64,000 nucleotides of DNA from Prauserella shujinwangii (GTDB lineage Bacteria; Actinomycetota; Actinomycetes; Mycobacteriales; Pseudonocardiaceae): NCBI RefSeq assembly GCF_003001955.1, contig NZ_PVNH01000011.1, forward strand, positions 62,001 to 126,000, written 5' to 3'. The translations under genes and the position numbers were made by a program. A model generated the notes under the pieces. It saw only the letters and a list, made by a program, of their open reading frames with translations, did no database searches and was not told the origin of the DNA. Below, one piece after another: positions 38,288 through 46,018 of the stretch; positions within the stretch are counted from its first letter, which is position 1; each line of letters opens with the position of its first letter.

Positions 38288-39823
38288 GTGGAAGCAACGG
38301 AGCATCCCTCCGTGCCGCTTCTTGAGCTGCGGGACGTCACCAAGTCGTTCCAGGCGGTGCGGGCACTGCGCGGCGTTTCGCTCGCGCTGCGTGCCGGAGA
38401 GGTGCACGCGCTCGCCGGGGAGAACGGTGCGGGCAAGTCGACGGTCGTCCGGATCATCGGTGGCGAGCACCAGCCCGACAGCGGCGAGGTCCTCCTCGAC
38501 GGCGAGCCGGTGCGGTTCTCCGCTCCCCGGGACGCCCAGCAGCGGGGCGTCGCCGTCATCCACCAGGAGCCGATCCAGTTCCCCGACCTGAGCGTCGCCG
38601 AGAACGTCTTCATGGGCAGGCAGCCGCTGCGGCAGGGTCGCCGGATCGACCGGCGCGCCATGCACCGCGGTGCCGCCGAGGTGTTCGAGCGGCTGGGGGT
38701 GCCGCTCGACCCGGCCCGGCAGACCCGCGGCCTGTCCATCGCCGACCAGCAGATCATCGAGATCGCCAAGGCGCTCGTCGCCGACGCGCGGATCATCGTG
38801 ATGGACGAGCCGACCGCCGCGCTGTCCGCCGTCGAGGCCGAACGGCTGTTCCGTGTCGCGCGCGGACTCGCCGAACGCGGCGCGGCGCTACTGTTCATCT
38901 CGCACCGGCTGGACGAGATGTACGCCCTGTGCGACCGCGTGACCGTGCTGCGCGACGGCGCCTTCGTCACCAGTTCCCGGATGAGCGAGATCACCAACGA
39001 CGAGCTCGTGCGCTGCATGGTCGGCCGCTCGGTCGAGCAGCTGTTCCCCACCAGGGAACACGAGGCGGGTGCCGACGTGCTCGTCGTCGAGGGGTTGACG
39101 AGGGCGGGCCACTTCAACGACATCTCCTTCTCCGTCCGTGCGGGCGAGATCGTCGGCCTCGCGGGACTCGTCGGTTCGGGCAGGTCCGAGGTCGCACGCG
39201 CGGTCTTCGGGGTGGACGGGCGGGACGCGGGCACGGTCACCGTGAACGGCAGGCCACTGCGCGCCGGGGACCCGAAGGCGGCCATCGCCGCGGGTGTCGC
39301 GCTCGTCCCCGAGGACCGCCGGGAGCAGGGCCTGGTCCTGGAACTGCCGATCGAACGCAACACGAGCCTGGCCCGGCTGCGCCAGGTGTCGCCTGCCGGC
39401 ATCACGCGGCAGTCGAGGGAACGCGCGCTCGCCGCCGCGTGGGGTGAACGCCTCGGTCTGAAGTACGGGCGACTCGCCGACCCCGCCGCGACGCTCTCCG
39501 GCGGCAACCAGCAGAAGGTCGTCCTCGGCAAGTGGCTGGCCACCGAACCGTCCGTGCTGATCGTCGACGAACCGACCAGGGGCATCGACATCGGCGCGAA
39601 GGTCGAGGTGCACGCGCTGCTCTCCGAACTGGCTGCCGAGGGGATGGCGGTGCTGCTCATCTCCTCCGAACTGCCCGAGGTGCTCGGCATGGCCGACCGC
39701 GTCCTGGTCATGCACGAGGGCAGGCTCACCGCCGAACTGTCCAAAGAGGAAGCGAACGAGGAGACCGTCATGTACGCGGCAACCGGGAACGGCCGCGCGG
39801 GCGAGGAAGGCAGCGCGGCATGA
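38288..39823 (+). CDS. rhaT: Sugar ABC importer ATPase (duplicated nucleotide-binding domains), rhamnose type
   Basis: A 511-residue protein with two ATPase halves in tandem. The first has Walker A 'GENGAGKSTVVRIIGG', signature region 'LSIADQQIIEIAKAL' and Walker B 'IIVMDEPTAALS'. The second has a degenerate Walker A ('GLVGSGRSEVARAVFG') but an intact 'LSGGNQQKVVLGKWLA'. This is the CUT2 importer layout (RbsA/RhaT). It energises uptake through the two permeases that follow. GTG 38288 follows GAGGGAGG. Its stop overlaps the next start (ATGA). Assignment to rhamnose comes from the operon. Confidence 0.88.
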   Translation: MEATEHPSVPLLELRDVTKSFQAVRALRGVSLALRAGEVHALAGENGAGKSTVVRIIGGEHQPDSGEVLLDGEPVRFSAPRDAQQRGVAVIHQEPIQFPDLSVAENVFMGRQPLRQGRRIDRRAMHRGAAEVFERLGVPLDPARQTRGLSIADQQIIEIAKALVADARIIVMDEPTAALSAVEAERLFRVARGLAERGAALLFISHRLDEMYALCDRVTVLRDGAFVTSSRMSEITNDELVRCMVGRSVEQLFPTREHEAGADVLVVEGLTRAGHFNDISFSVRAGEIVGLAGLVGSGRSEVARAVFGVDGRDAGTVTVNGRPLRAGDPKAAIAAGVALVPEDRREQGLVLELPIERNTSLARLRQVSPAGITRQSRERALAAAWGERLGLKYGRLADPAATLSGGNQQKVVLGKWLATEPSVLIVDEPTRGIDIGAKVEVHALLSELAAEGMAVLLISSELPEVLGMADRVLVMHEGRLTAELSKEEANEETVMYAATGNGRAGEEGSAA

Positions 39824-40821
39824 ACCGCGTGCACTCGCTGCTGTCCGGCAGGGAGATGAGCATCGTCGGGGCGCTCGTCGCGGTCGTCGCCGTGACGGCG
39901 TTCGTGAACCCGTCGTTCGTCAGCCCGCAGGGCCTGCACGACATGTTCCTCAACGCCTCGATCATCGCGTTGCTCGCGATCGGCCAGACGCTGCTGGTCA
40001 TCACCCGCAACATCGACCTGTCGGTCGGTTCGGTGATGGGGCTCACGGCGTACCTGTCCGGGCAGATGTTCATCGCCGACTCCGGCACCCCGGTGATCGT
40101 CGTGATGCTGGCAGGGATGGCGCTCGGCGCCGCGTGCGGTGCGTTCAACGGCGCGCTGGTCGCCATCGCGAAGGTGCCCGCCCTCGTGGTCACCCTCGGC
40201 ACGCTCTATGTCTTCCGCGGAATCGACTACGGCTGGGCGAGCGCCACCGGCGTGCACCAGATCAACGCCGACCAGATGTCGCCCGAGTTCCTCAGCTTCG
40301 GCAGCGGCTCCGTCCTCGGCATCCCGCACCTGACGCTCATCGCCCTGGTCGCGCTCGGGATCGCCGGGTACGCGCTGCACAACTGGCGCTCCGGCCGGGA
40401 GCTGTACGCGATCGGCTCCAACCCGCAGGCGGCACGGCTGGCCGGTATCCCGGCGGGCAGGCGGGTGTTCACCTCGTTCGTGATCTCGGGCGCGCTGGTC
40501 GGCCTCGCCGGGGTACTGCACGCGTCCTACTTCGGCACGATCAACGCCTCCGTCGGCACCGGCAAGGAACTCGCCGTCGTGGCCGCGGTCGTGGTCGGCG
40601 GCGTCGCGATCTTCGGCGGCAGCGGGACGGTGCTCGGGGCCGCGCTCGGTGCGCTGCTGCTCACGACGATCACCGGTGCGCTGCCCATCCTCGGCGTCCC
40701 CGCGTTCTGGCAGCGCGCCGTGGACGGCGCCGCGCTGCTGCTCGCCATCTCGCTCGACCGGGCCGTGATGCTCCGGGTCGCCGAACGCCTGCGGAAGGAA
40801 AGGAGCCTGCGCCGTGTCTGA
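39820..40821 (+). CDS. rhaP: CUT2 ABC permease, rhamnose importer
   Basis: This 333-residue permease has 8-10 membrane segments and the conserved loop 'TRNIDLSVGSVMGLTAYL', with the CUT2 signature 'AIGSNPQAARLAGIPAGRR' at about residue 200. It forms one half of the channel with the product of the next gene. The ATG overlaps the ATPase stop codon and the 3' end overlaps the next gene by eight bases, so all importer subunits are coupled. Confidence 0.88.
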   Translation: MNRVHSLLSGREMSIVGALVAVVAVTAFVNPSFVSPQGLHDMFLNASIIALLAIGQTLLVITRNIDLSVGSVMGLTAYLSGQMFIADSGTPVIVVMLAGMALGAACGAFNGALVAIAKVPALVVTLGTLYVFRGIDYGWASATGVHQINADQMSPEFLSFGSGSVLGIPHLTLIALVALGIAGYALHNWRSGRELYAIGSNPQAARLAGIPAGRRVFTSFVISGALVGLAGVLHASYFGTINASVGTGKELAVVAAVVVGGVAIFGGSGTVLGAALGALLLTTITGALPILGVPAFWQRAVDGAALLLAISLDRAVMLRVAERLRKERSLRRV

Positions 40822-41917
40822 CCAGAAGCTGGCGACGGTGCCCCGCCGGAGGTTCGGCGTCGGCGCGGTCCTGCGGTGGGAGACGATCCTGCTCGCCCTG
40901 TGCGTGCTGGTGTTCGTGTTCGGATCGGCGAGCACACCCGGTTTCGCCGAGGCCGACAACATCAGCTTCCTGCTGCTCGACTACACCGAGGTGGCGCTGC
41001 TCGCGATGGCGCTGCTGCCGATCATCCTCACCGGGCACATCGACCTCTCGGTCGCCTCGATCCTCGGCTTCTGCTCCGCGCTGACCGGAGCGCTCTGGAA
41101 CGCCGGGGTCTCATTCGAGACGATCGTGCCCGTCGTGCTGCTGGCCGGCGCGCTGCTCGGCTCGGTGAACGCCGGGCTGATCGTGAAGTTCGGGCTGCCC
41201 GCGCTCGCGGTCACCATCGGCACGCTCGGCCTGTACCGGGGACTCGCGTACGTGGTGCTCGGCGACGGCGCGGTCACCGGCTTCCCCGCGAACTACCGGC
41301 CGCTCGCGACCGACACCGTGCCCGGCACGTTCCTGCCGTATCCGACGCTGCTCGTGCTCGTCGTGTGCGTACTCGCCGCGGTGGTGGTGCACTACACGCC
41401 GATCGGCCGCTCGCTGTACGCGGTCGGGCTCGGGGAGCAGACGGCGCGGTTCTCCGGAATCCGCGTGGAACGGCTACGGTTCACCCTCTACATCGTCTCT
41501 GGCGTGCTGTGCGCGGTCGCGTCGCTCGTCTACACCCTCCGCTACAACAGCGCCAGGGCGGACAACGGCTACGGCATGGAGCTGATCGCCGTGGCCGCCG
41601 TGCTGCTCGGCGGTGTCTCGATCTTCGGCGGGCGGGGCACGGTCATCGGCGTTTCGAGCGCGCTCCTGCTGATGGCAGGTCTGCGGAACGTGCTGTTCCT
41701 CAACGACGTCACCAACGAGATCCAGAACGTGATCAACGGCCTGCTGCTCATCATCTCCGTGCTCGTGCCGGTGATCGCGACCCTGCTGCGGCGCAGGCGC
41801 CCACCGGCACCGGCCGCCGCGGCGGACCCGGCACCCCCTGAGCCGGAACCGGTTTCCGTACCAGACCCCGATCCCGTGGGTGTGTCCCACGGACCCAACG
41901 AGGAGGACCAACGATGA
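40814..41917 (+). CDS. rhaQ: CUT2 ABC permease, rhamnose importer (second subunit)
   Basis: The 367-residue permease has 'LTGHIDLSVASILGFCSALTG' and the CUT2 loop 'AVGLGEQTARFSGIRVERLR'. A C-terminal tail of about 35 residues is rich in Pro, Glu and Asp ('PAPPEPEPVSVPDPDPVG') and is probably cytoplasmic; it is longer than usual. GTG 40814 starts inside the preceding gene, and the stop overlaps the binding-protein gene (ATGA). Confidence 0.88.
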   Translation: MSDQKLATVPRRRFGVGAVLRWETILLALCVLVFVFGSASTPGFAEADNISFLLLDYTEVALLAMALLPIILTGHIDLSVASILGFCSALTGALWNAGVSFETIVPVVLLAGALLGSVNAGLIVKFGLPALAVTIGTLGLYRGLAYVVLGDGAVTGFPANYRPLATDTVPGTFLPYPTLLVLVVCVLAAVVVHYTPIGRSLYAVGLGEQTARFSGIRVERLRFTLYIVSGVLCAVASLVYTLRYNSARADNGYGMELIAVAAVLLGGVSIFGGRGTVIGVSSALLLMAGLRNVLFLNDVTNEIQNVINGLLLIISVLVPVIATLLRRRRPPAPAAAADPAPPEPEPVSVPDPDPVGVSHGPNEEDQR

Positions 41918-43002
41918 TCCGCTCCCGAACCAGAAGGGCTCGCGCCGCGCTGGCGGTGACCGGAGCCGGGCTCGCGTTCGCGCTGGTCGCGGCCTGCGGT
42001 GGCACGACGAAGGACTCGGCGCCGCAGGCCGACGCAGGCGGCTCGGGCACGGAGAAGGTCGCCGACCCCAACGCCCCCATCAAGGAGGGCCTGAAGATCG
42101 CCTTCCTGCCGAAGGAGATCGACAACCCGTACGAGAACCTCGTCGACCAGGGCGGCATCGCCGCCGTCGAGGAGCTCGGCGGCACGGGCAAGGAGGTCGG
42201 CCCCTCCGACGCGTCCGCCTCGTCGCAGGTGTCGTACATCAACACGCTGGTGCAGCAGAACCAGGACGCCATCGTGATCGCGGCCAACGACCCGAACGCG
42301 GTCGCGCCCGCGCTCAAGGAGGCGATGGCCAAGGGCATCGCGGTGGTGAGCTACGACTCCGATGCGGCGACCGACGCGCGCCAGGTGTTCGTCAACCAGG
42401 CCAACTCGGAGGACATCGGCCGCACGCAGATCAAGATGATCGCCGAGCAGATCGGCGGCAAGGGCAAGATCGCGATCCTCTCCGCGACGCCGAACGCCAC
42501 GAACCAGAACACCTGGATCGAGTACATGAAGGACGAGCTGAAGAAGCCGGAGTACTCCGGCATCGAGCTCGTGAAGGTCGCCTACGGCAACGACGACGAC
42601 CAGCAGTCCTTCCAGGAGACGCAGGCGCTGTTGAAGTCCATTCCGGACCTCAAGGGCATCGTCTCGCCCACGACGGTGGGCATCTCCGCCGCGGCCCGCT
42701 ACATCTCGTCGTCGCCGTACAAGGGCAAGGTTGCGCTGACCGGGCTCGGCACGCCGAACCAGATGCGGCAGTTCATTAAGGACGGCACGGTCACCGAGTT
42801 CGCACTGTGGGACCCGGAGCAGCTGGGCTACCTGGCCGGCTACGCGGCCGCCGCGCTGGCTTCCGGGCAGATCACCGGCAAGGAGGGCGAGGTCCTCAAG
42901 GCCGGCGAGCTGGGTGAGCGCACGATCGGCAAGAACGGGGAGATCATCCTCGGTCCGCCGACGACGTTCAACGCCGACAACATCGACGACTACGACTTCT
43001 GA
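41914..43002 (+). CDS. rhaS: Rhamnose ABC importer substrate-binding lipoprotein
   Basis: A 362-residue precursor with a twin-arginine-rich start ('MIRSRTRRARAALAVTG') and lipobox 'FALVAACGG', Cys near residue 29. The mature part is a type-1 periplasmic binding fold: 'LKIAFLPKEIDNPYENLVDQGG', 'QDAIVIAANDPNAVAPALKEA' and 'GKIAILSATPNATNQNTWIEY', characteristic of RhaS proteins that bind L-rhamnose outside the membrane. It is followed by repeat copy B before the mutarotase gene. Confidence 0.9.
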   Translation: MIRSRTRRARAALAVTGAGLAFALVAACGGTTKDSAPQADAGGSGTEKVADPNAPIKEGLKIAFLPKEIDNPYENLVDQGGIAAVEELGGTGKEVGPSDASASSQVSYINTLVQQNQDAIVIAANDPNAVAPALKEAMAKGIAVVSYDSDAATDARQVFVNQANSEDIGRTQIKMIAEQIGGKGKIAILSATPNATNQNTWIEYMKDELKKPEYSGIELVKVAYGNDDDQQSFQETQALLKSIPDLKGIVSPTTVGISAAARYISSSPYKGKVALTGLGTPNQMRQFIKDGTVTEFALWDPEQLGYLAGYAAAALASGQITGKEGEVLKAGELGERTIGKNGEIILGPPTTFNADNIDDYDF

Positions 43003-43013
43003 CGGCGCACGGG

Positions 43014-43079
43014 GTCGTGAGTGGGGAACGTGGTTAGAACAACGATTTTCACTCACGACCCCACGGGGGAAGGTTCCAC
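43014..43079. repeat. Palindromic intergenic repeat, copy B
   Basis: GGGGTCGTGAGTG (43011-43023) and its perfect complement CACTCACGACCCC (43050-43062) flank the core GAACGTGGTTAGAACAACG. The copy at 16586-16650 matches it over the full length including a trailing 'GGAAGG.TTCCAC'. In this copy the trailing part provides the ribosome site (GGGGGAAGG) of the mutarotase gene. Confidence 0.8.
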
Positions 43080-43080
43080 G

Positions 43081-43398
43081 ATGCGACGGGTTTGTTTCCT
43101 CCTCAGGGTCAGGCGGGACCGGATGGAGGAGTACCGGCGACGGCACGCCGAGGTCTGGCCCGAGATGCTGGCCGCGCTGCGGGAGACCGGCTGGCACAAC
43201 TACTCGCTGTTCCTCGCGCCGGACGGGCTCCTCGTCGGCTACTTCGAGACCGAGGACCTCGACGCCGCGCTCGCCGGGATGGCGTCCAGGGACGTGAACG
43301 CCCGTTGGCAGGCCGAGATGGCGCCGTTCTTCGAGAGCCTCGACGGCACGCCCGACGAGGGGATCGCCCCGCTCACCGAGGTCTTCCACCTCGACTGA
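43081..43398 (+). CDS. rhaM: L-rhamnose mutarotase
   Basis: This 105-residue protein shows the RhaM pattern '[27 protein letters not shown]' read in pieces: the catalytic His is in '[10 protein letters not shown]', followed by '[20 protein letters not shown]' and 'MAPFFE'. It interconverts alpha and beta anomers of L-rhamnose so that the isomerase gets its preferred form. ATG 43081 follows GGGGGAAGG supplied by repeat B. It lies between the importer genes and rhaI. Confidence 0.93.
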   Translation: MRRVCFLLRVRRDRMEEYRRRHAEVWPEMLAALRETGWHNYSLFLAPDGLLVGYFETEDLDAALAGMASRDVNARWQAEMAPFFESLDGTPDEGIAPLTEVFHLD

Positions 43399-43423
43399 CG
43401 CCCACAGACCAGGGAGAGACTCC

Positions 43424-44590
43424 ATGCCCGACATGCCAGCCATCAAGGCCGCGCTGCGCGCCCAGCACATCGAGACACCCTCGTGGGCGTTCGGCAACTC
43501 CGGTACCCGCTTCAAGGTCTTCGCGCAGGAGGGCATCCCGCGCGATGCCTACGAGAAGATCGACGACGCCGCCACCGTGCACCGGTTCACCGGCGTCGCG
43601 CCGAGCGTCGCGGTGCACATCCCGTGGGACAAGGTCTCCGACTACGGCGACCTCGCGCGGCACGCGGAAGCGGCCGGGGTGCGCGTCGGTGCGGTGAACC
43701 CCAACGTGTTCCAGGACGACGACTACCGGCTCGGCAGCCTGTGCAACCCGGACCCCGCCGTGCGCCGCAAGGCCGTCGACCACCTGCTCGAGTGCGTGGA
43801 CATCATGGACGTCACGGGATCGCGGGACCTCTCGGTGTGGCTCGCCGACGGGCTCAACTACCCGGGCCAGGACTCCATCGCCGACCGCCAGGCGCGCCTC
43901 GAGGAGTCGCTCGCCACCGTGTACGAGCGGCTCGGCGAGCACCAGCGCATGCTGCTGGAGTACAAGTTCTTCGAGCCCGCGTTCTACGCCACCGACGTGC
44001 CCGACTGGGGCACCAGCTACGCGCACTGCCTCGAGCTCGGGCCGAGGGCGCAGGTGCTGGTGGACACCGGGCACCACGCGCCGGGCACCAACATCGAGTT
44101 CATCGTCGCGCTCCTGCTGCGCAAGAACCGGCTCGGCGGGTTCCACTTCAACTCCCGCTTCTACGCCGACGACGACCTCATGGTCGGCGCGGCCGACCCG
44201 TACCAGCTGTTCCGGATCATGGTGGAGATCGTGCTCGGCGGCGGGCTGTCCGCCGAGGCCGGAGTGGCGTTCATGCTCGACCAGTGCCACAACATCGAGC
44301 CGAAGATCCCCGCGCTGATCCGGTCGGTGATGAACGTGCAGGAGGCCACCGCGAAGGCTCTCCTGGTCGACGCGGAAGCACTGCGCGAGGCCCAGCTCGC
44401 CGGGGACGTGCTCGGGGCGAACGCCATCCTCGTGGACGCCTTCTCCACCGACGTGCGCCCGCTGCTCGGCGAGGTGCGGGAGGAGATGGGCATCGACCCC
44501 GATCCGATCGCCGCCTACCAGCGCAGCGGCCACGCCGAGAAGATCCGGGCCGAGCGGGTCGGCGGCACCGCGGCGGGCTGGGGGGTGTGA
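43424..44590 (+). CDS. rhaI: L-rhamnose isomerase
   Basis: A TIM-barrel isomerase of 388 residues, converting L-rhamnose to L-rhamnulose with divalent metal. Visible landmarks are '[16 protein letters not shown]', '[20 protein letters not shown]' (metal-binding Glu), '[17 protein letters not shown]' (metal-binding Asp and His) and '[15 protein letters not shown]'. This is the Pseudomonas/Bacillus-type RhaI, distinct from E. coli RhaA. AGGGAGAG precedes ATG 43424, and the stop leaves two bases before the next ATG. Confidence 0.93.
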   Translation: MPDMPAIKAALRAQHIETPSWAFGNSGTRFKVFAQEGIPRDAYEKIDDAATVHRFTGVAPSVAVHIPWDKVSDYGDLARHAEAAGVRVGAVNPNVFQDDDYRLGSLCNPDPAVRRKAVDHLLECVDIMDVTGSRDLSVWLADGLNYPGQDSIADRQARLEESLATVYERLGEHQRMLLEYKFFEPAFYATDVPDWGTSYAHCLELGPRAQVLVDTGHHAPGTNIEFIVALLLRKNRLGGFHFNSRFYADDDLMVGAADPYQLFRIMVEIVLGGGLSAEAGVAFMLDQCHNIEPKIPALIRSVMNVQEATAKALLVDAEALREAQLAGDVLGANAILVDAFSTDVRPLLGEVREEMGIDPDPIAAYQRSGHAEKIRAERVGGTAAGWGV

Positions 44591-44592
44591 TC

Positions 44593-46008
44593 ATGCGGCG
44601 CGCACTGCTCGCCACCACACTGCTGCTGGCCACCCTGCTGGCGCCGGTCACGGCCGCCGCCGCGCCCAAGCCCGCGGCGCCCGGGGTCACCCTCCTCTCG
44701 GACACGCTGCTCGACCCCTCGGCGCTGTACTTCGTGTCCTACGACGGGCTGGTGAACAACGACTCGTTCCAGCAGGACGCCATCCTCACCTATGCCGGCT
44801 ACCAGTACGCCACCTGGTACACCGGCAGCCGCGACGCCGTCGTGGCGCGAAGGGCGCTGCACGGCAGGAGTGCGTGGGAGACCGTCGTCCTGCCGCACAA
44901 GCTCACCGTCGACGACTCGCACAACGTCATCTCGCTCGGCATCTCGCCGCAGGACGGCAGGCTGCACGTGGCGATGGACACGCACAACTCGCGCCTCTTC
45001 TACGTCAAGTCCGTCGCCGGGCTCGCGTCCCGGCCCGCCGCGCACCGGTGGTCCCCGGACATGTTCGGCTCCGTGCGGCGCACGCTCGACGGTGTCGAGC
45101 TCGGCAACATGACGTACCCGCGGTTCGTCGTCACGCCCGAGGGCAGGCTGCAGTTCAGCTACCGCACCGGCGGCTCGGGCAACGGCGTGAACGAACTGGC
45201 CGAGTACGACGGCGGCACGTGGCGCAAGCTCGGCCCGTGGAGCTCCGCGACGGGCTCCTACACCGGCCCGAACGGCGTGGTGTCCAACACCCGGAACATG
45301 TACCTGCACGGGCTGACCTACGACGACAACGGTCGCCTGCACGCCGCGTTCACGTGGCGCGAGGGCAACTGGGACGTGCTCTGCCACCCGGGTGGGCTCA
45401 CCAACCACGACACCGGCTATGTCTACAGCGATGACCGGGGCCGCACCTGGCGCAACGGGGCCGGGCGGGTCGTCGGCGTCACCGGCGCCGACCGGGTCGG
45501 CATCGACGACCCCGGCCTGGTCGCCGACCCGCTGGACCCCAACCACGGCCTGATGAACCAGGAGAGTCAGGCGGTCGACTCGCACGGCACGCCGCACGTG
45601 GTGATCAGCTACGTGCCCGGCAGGTTCACGCAGTGCGTGTCCGACTACTCCGCCCAGCGCGCGCGGTACGGCCGCACGTTCCACCTGGTGCGGGCCGCCG
45701 ACGGCAGCTGGACCAAGCGCGAGGTGCCGGTCCCGCCGAACCACACCCAGCGCACCAAGATCGTGTTCGACAGCGCCGACAACGCCTACCTGGTCATGCC
45801 GAAGGGGCGCATCGTGGCCGCGAGCGCGGCCAGCGGGTGGACCGACTGGACCCTCGTGTTCGACCGGCCCTCGATGAACGCCTTCGGCGAGGTCAACGTG
45901 GACACCTCGCGGGTGGCGTCCGATGGCGTGCTCTCCGTGCAGTACCAGCAGACCTCGAGCGGCACCACGCCGTCGCCGATCCGTGTCGCCGACTTCCGAC
46001 TCGGCTGA
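44593..46008 (+). CDS. Secreted BNR-4 beta-propeller, probable rhamnose-releasing lyase or glycosidase
   Basis: The 471-residue precursor has a Sec signal ('RALLATTLLLATLLAPVTAAAA'-like, cut near residue 22). It then has a seven-bladed-propeller pattern: 'YATWYTGSRDAVVARR', the catalytic-site-like 'DDSHNVISLGISPQDGRLHVAMDTHNSRLFY' (in pieces) and 'NMYLHGLTYDDNGRLHAAFTWRE'. The DSHN...DxHxxxLxY signature is shared with ulvan lyases (PL24/PL25) and GH145 rhamnosidases. Encoded in the middle of the rhamnose operon, it most likely frees rhamnose or rhamnose-uronate units from plant or algal polymers. Lyase versus hydrolase cannot be decided from the sequence. Confidence 0.78.
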   Translation: MRRALLATTLLLATLLAPVTAAAAPKPAAPGVTLLSDTLLDPSALYFVSYDGLVNNDSFQQDAILTYAGYQYATWYTGSRDAVVARRALHGRSAWETVVLPHKLTVDDSHNVISLGISPQDGRLHVAMDTHNSRLFYVKSVAGLASRPAAHRWSPDMFGSVRRTLDGVELGNMTYPRFVVTPEGRLQFSYRTGGSGNGVNELAEYDGGTWRKLGPWSSATGSYTGPNGVVSNTRNMYLHGLTYDDNGRLHAAFTWREGNWDVLCHPGGLTNHDTGYVYSDDRGRTWRNGAGRVVGVTGADRVGIDDPGLVADPLDPNHGLMNQESQAVDSHGTPHVVISYVPGRFTQCVSDYSAQRARYGRTFHLVRAADGSWTKREVPVPPNHTQRTKIVFDSADNAYLVMPKGRIVAASAASGWTDWTLVFDRPSMNAFGEVNVDTSRVASDGVLSVQYQQTSSGTTPSPIRVADFRLG

Positions 46009-46018
46009 TAGGAGCATC

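Noticed and set aside
38089-40962. Very long open frame (957 codons) on the minus strand
   Set aside because: It is the antisense shadow of the rhamnose importer genes; its translation is Arg/Ser/Pro-rich without domains, while the plus strand encodes clear ABC proteins.
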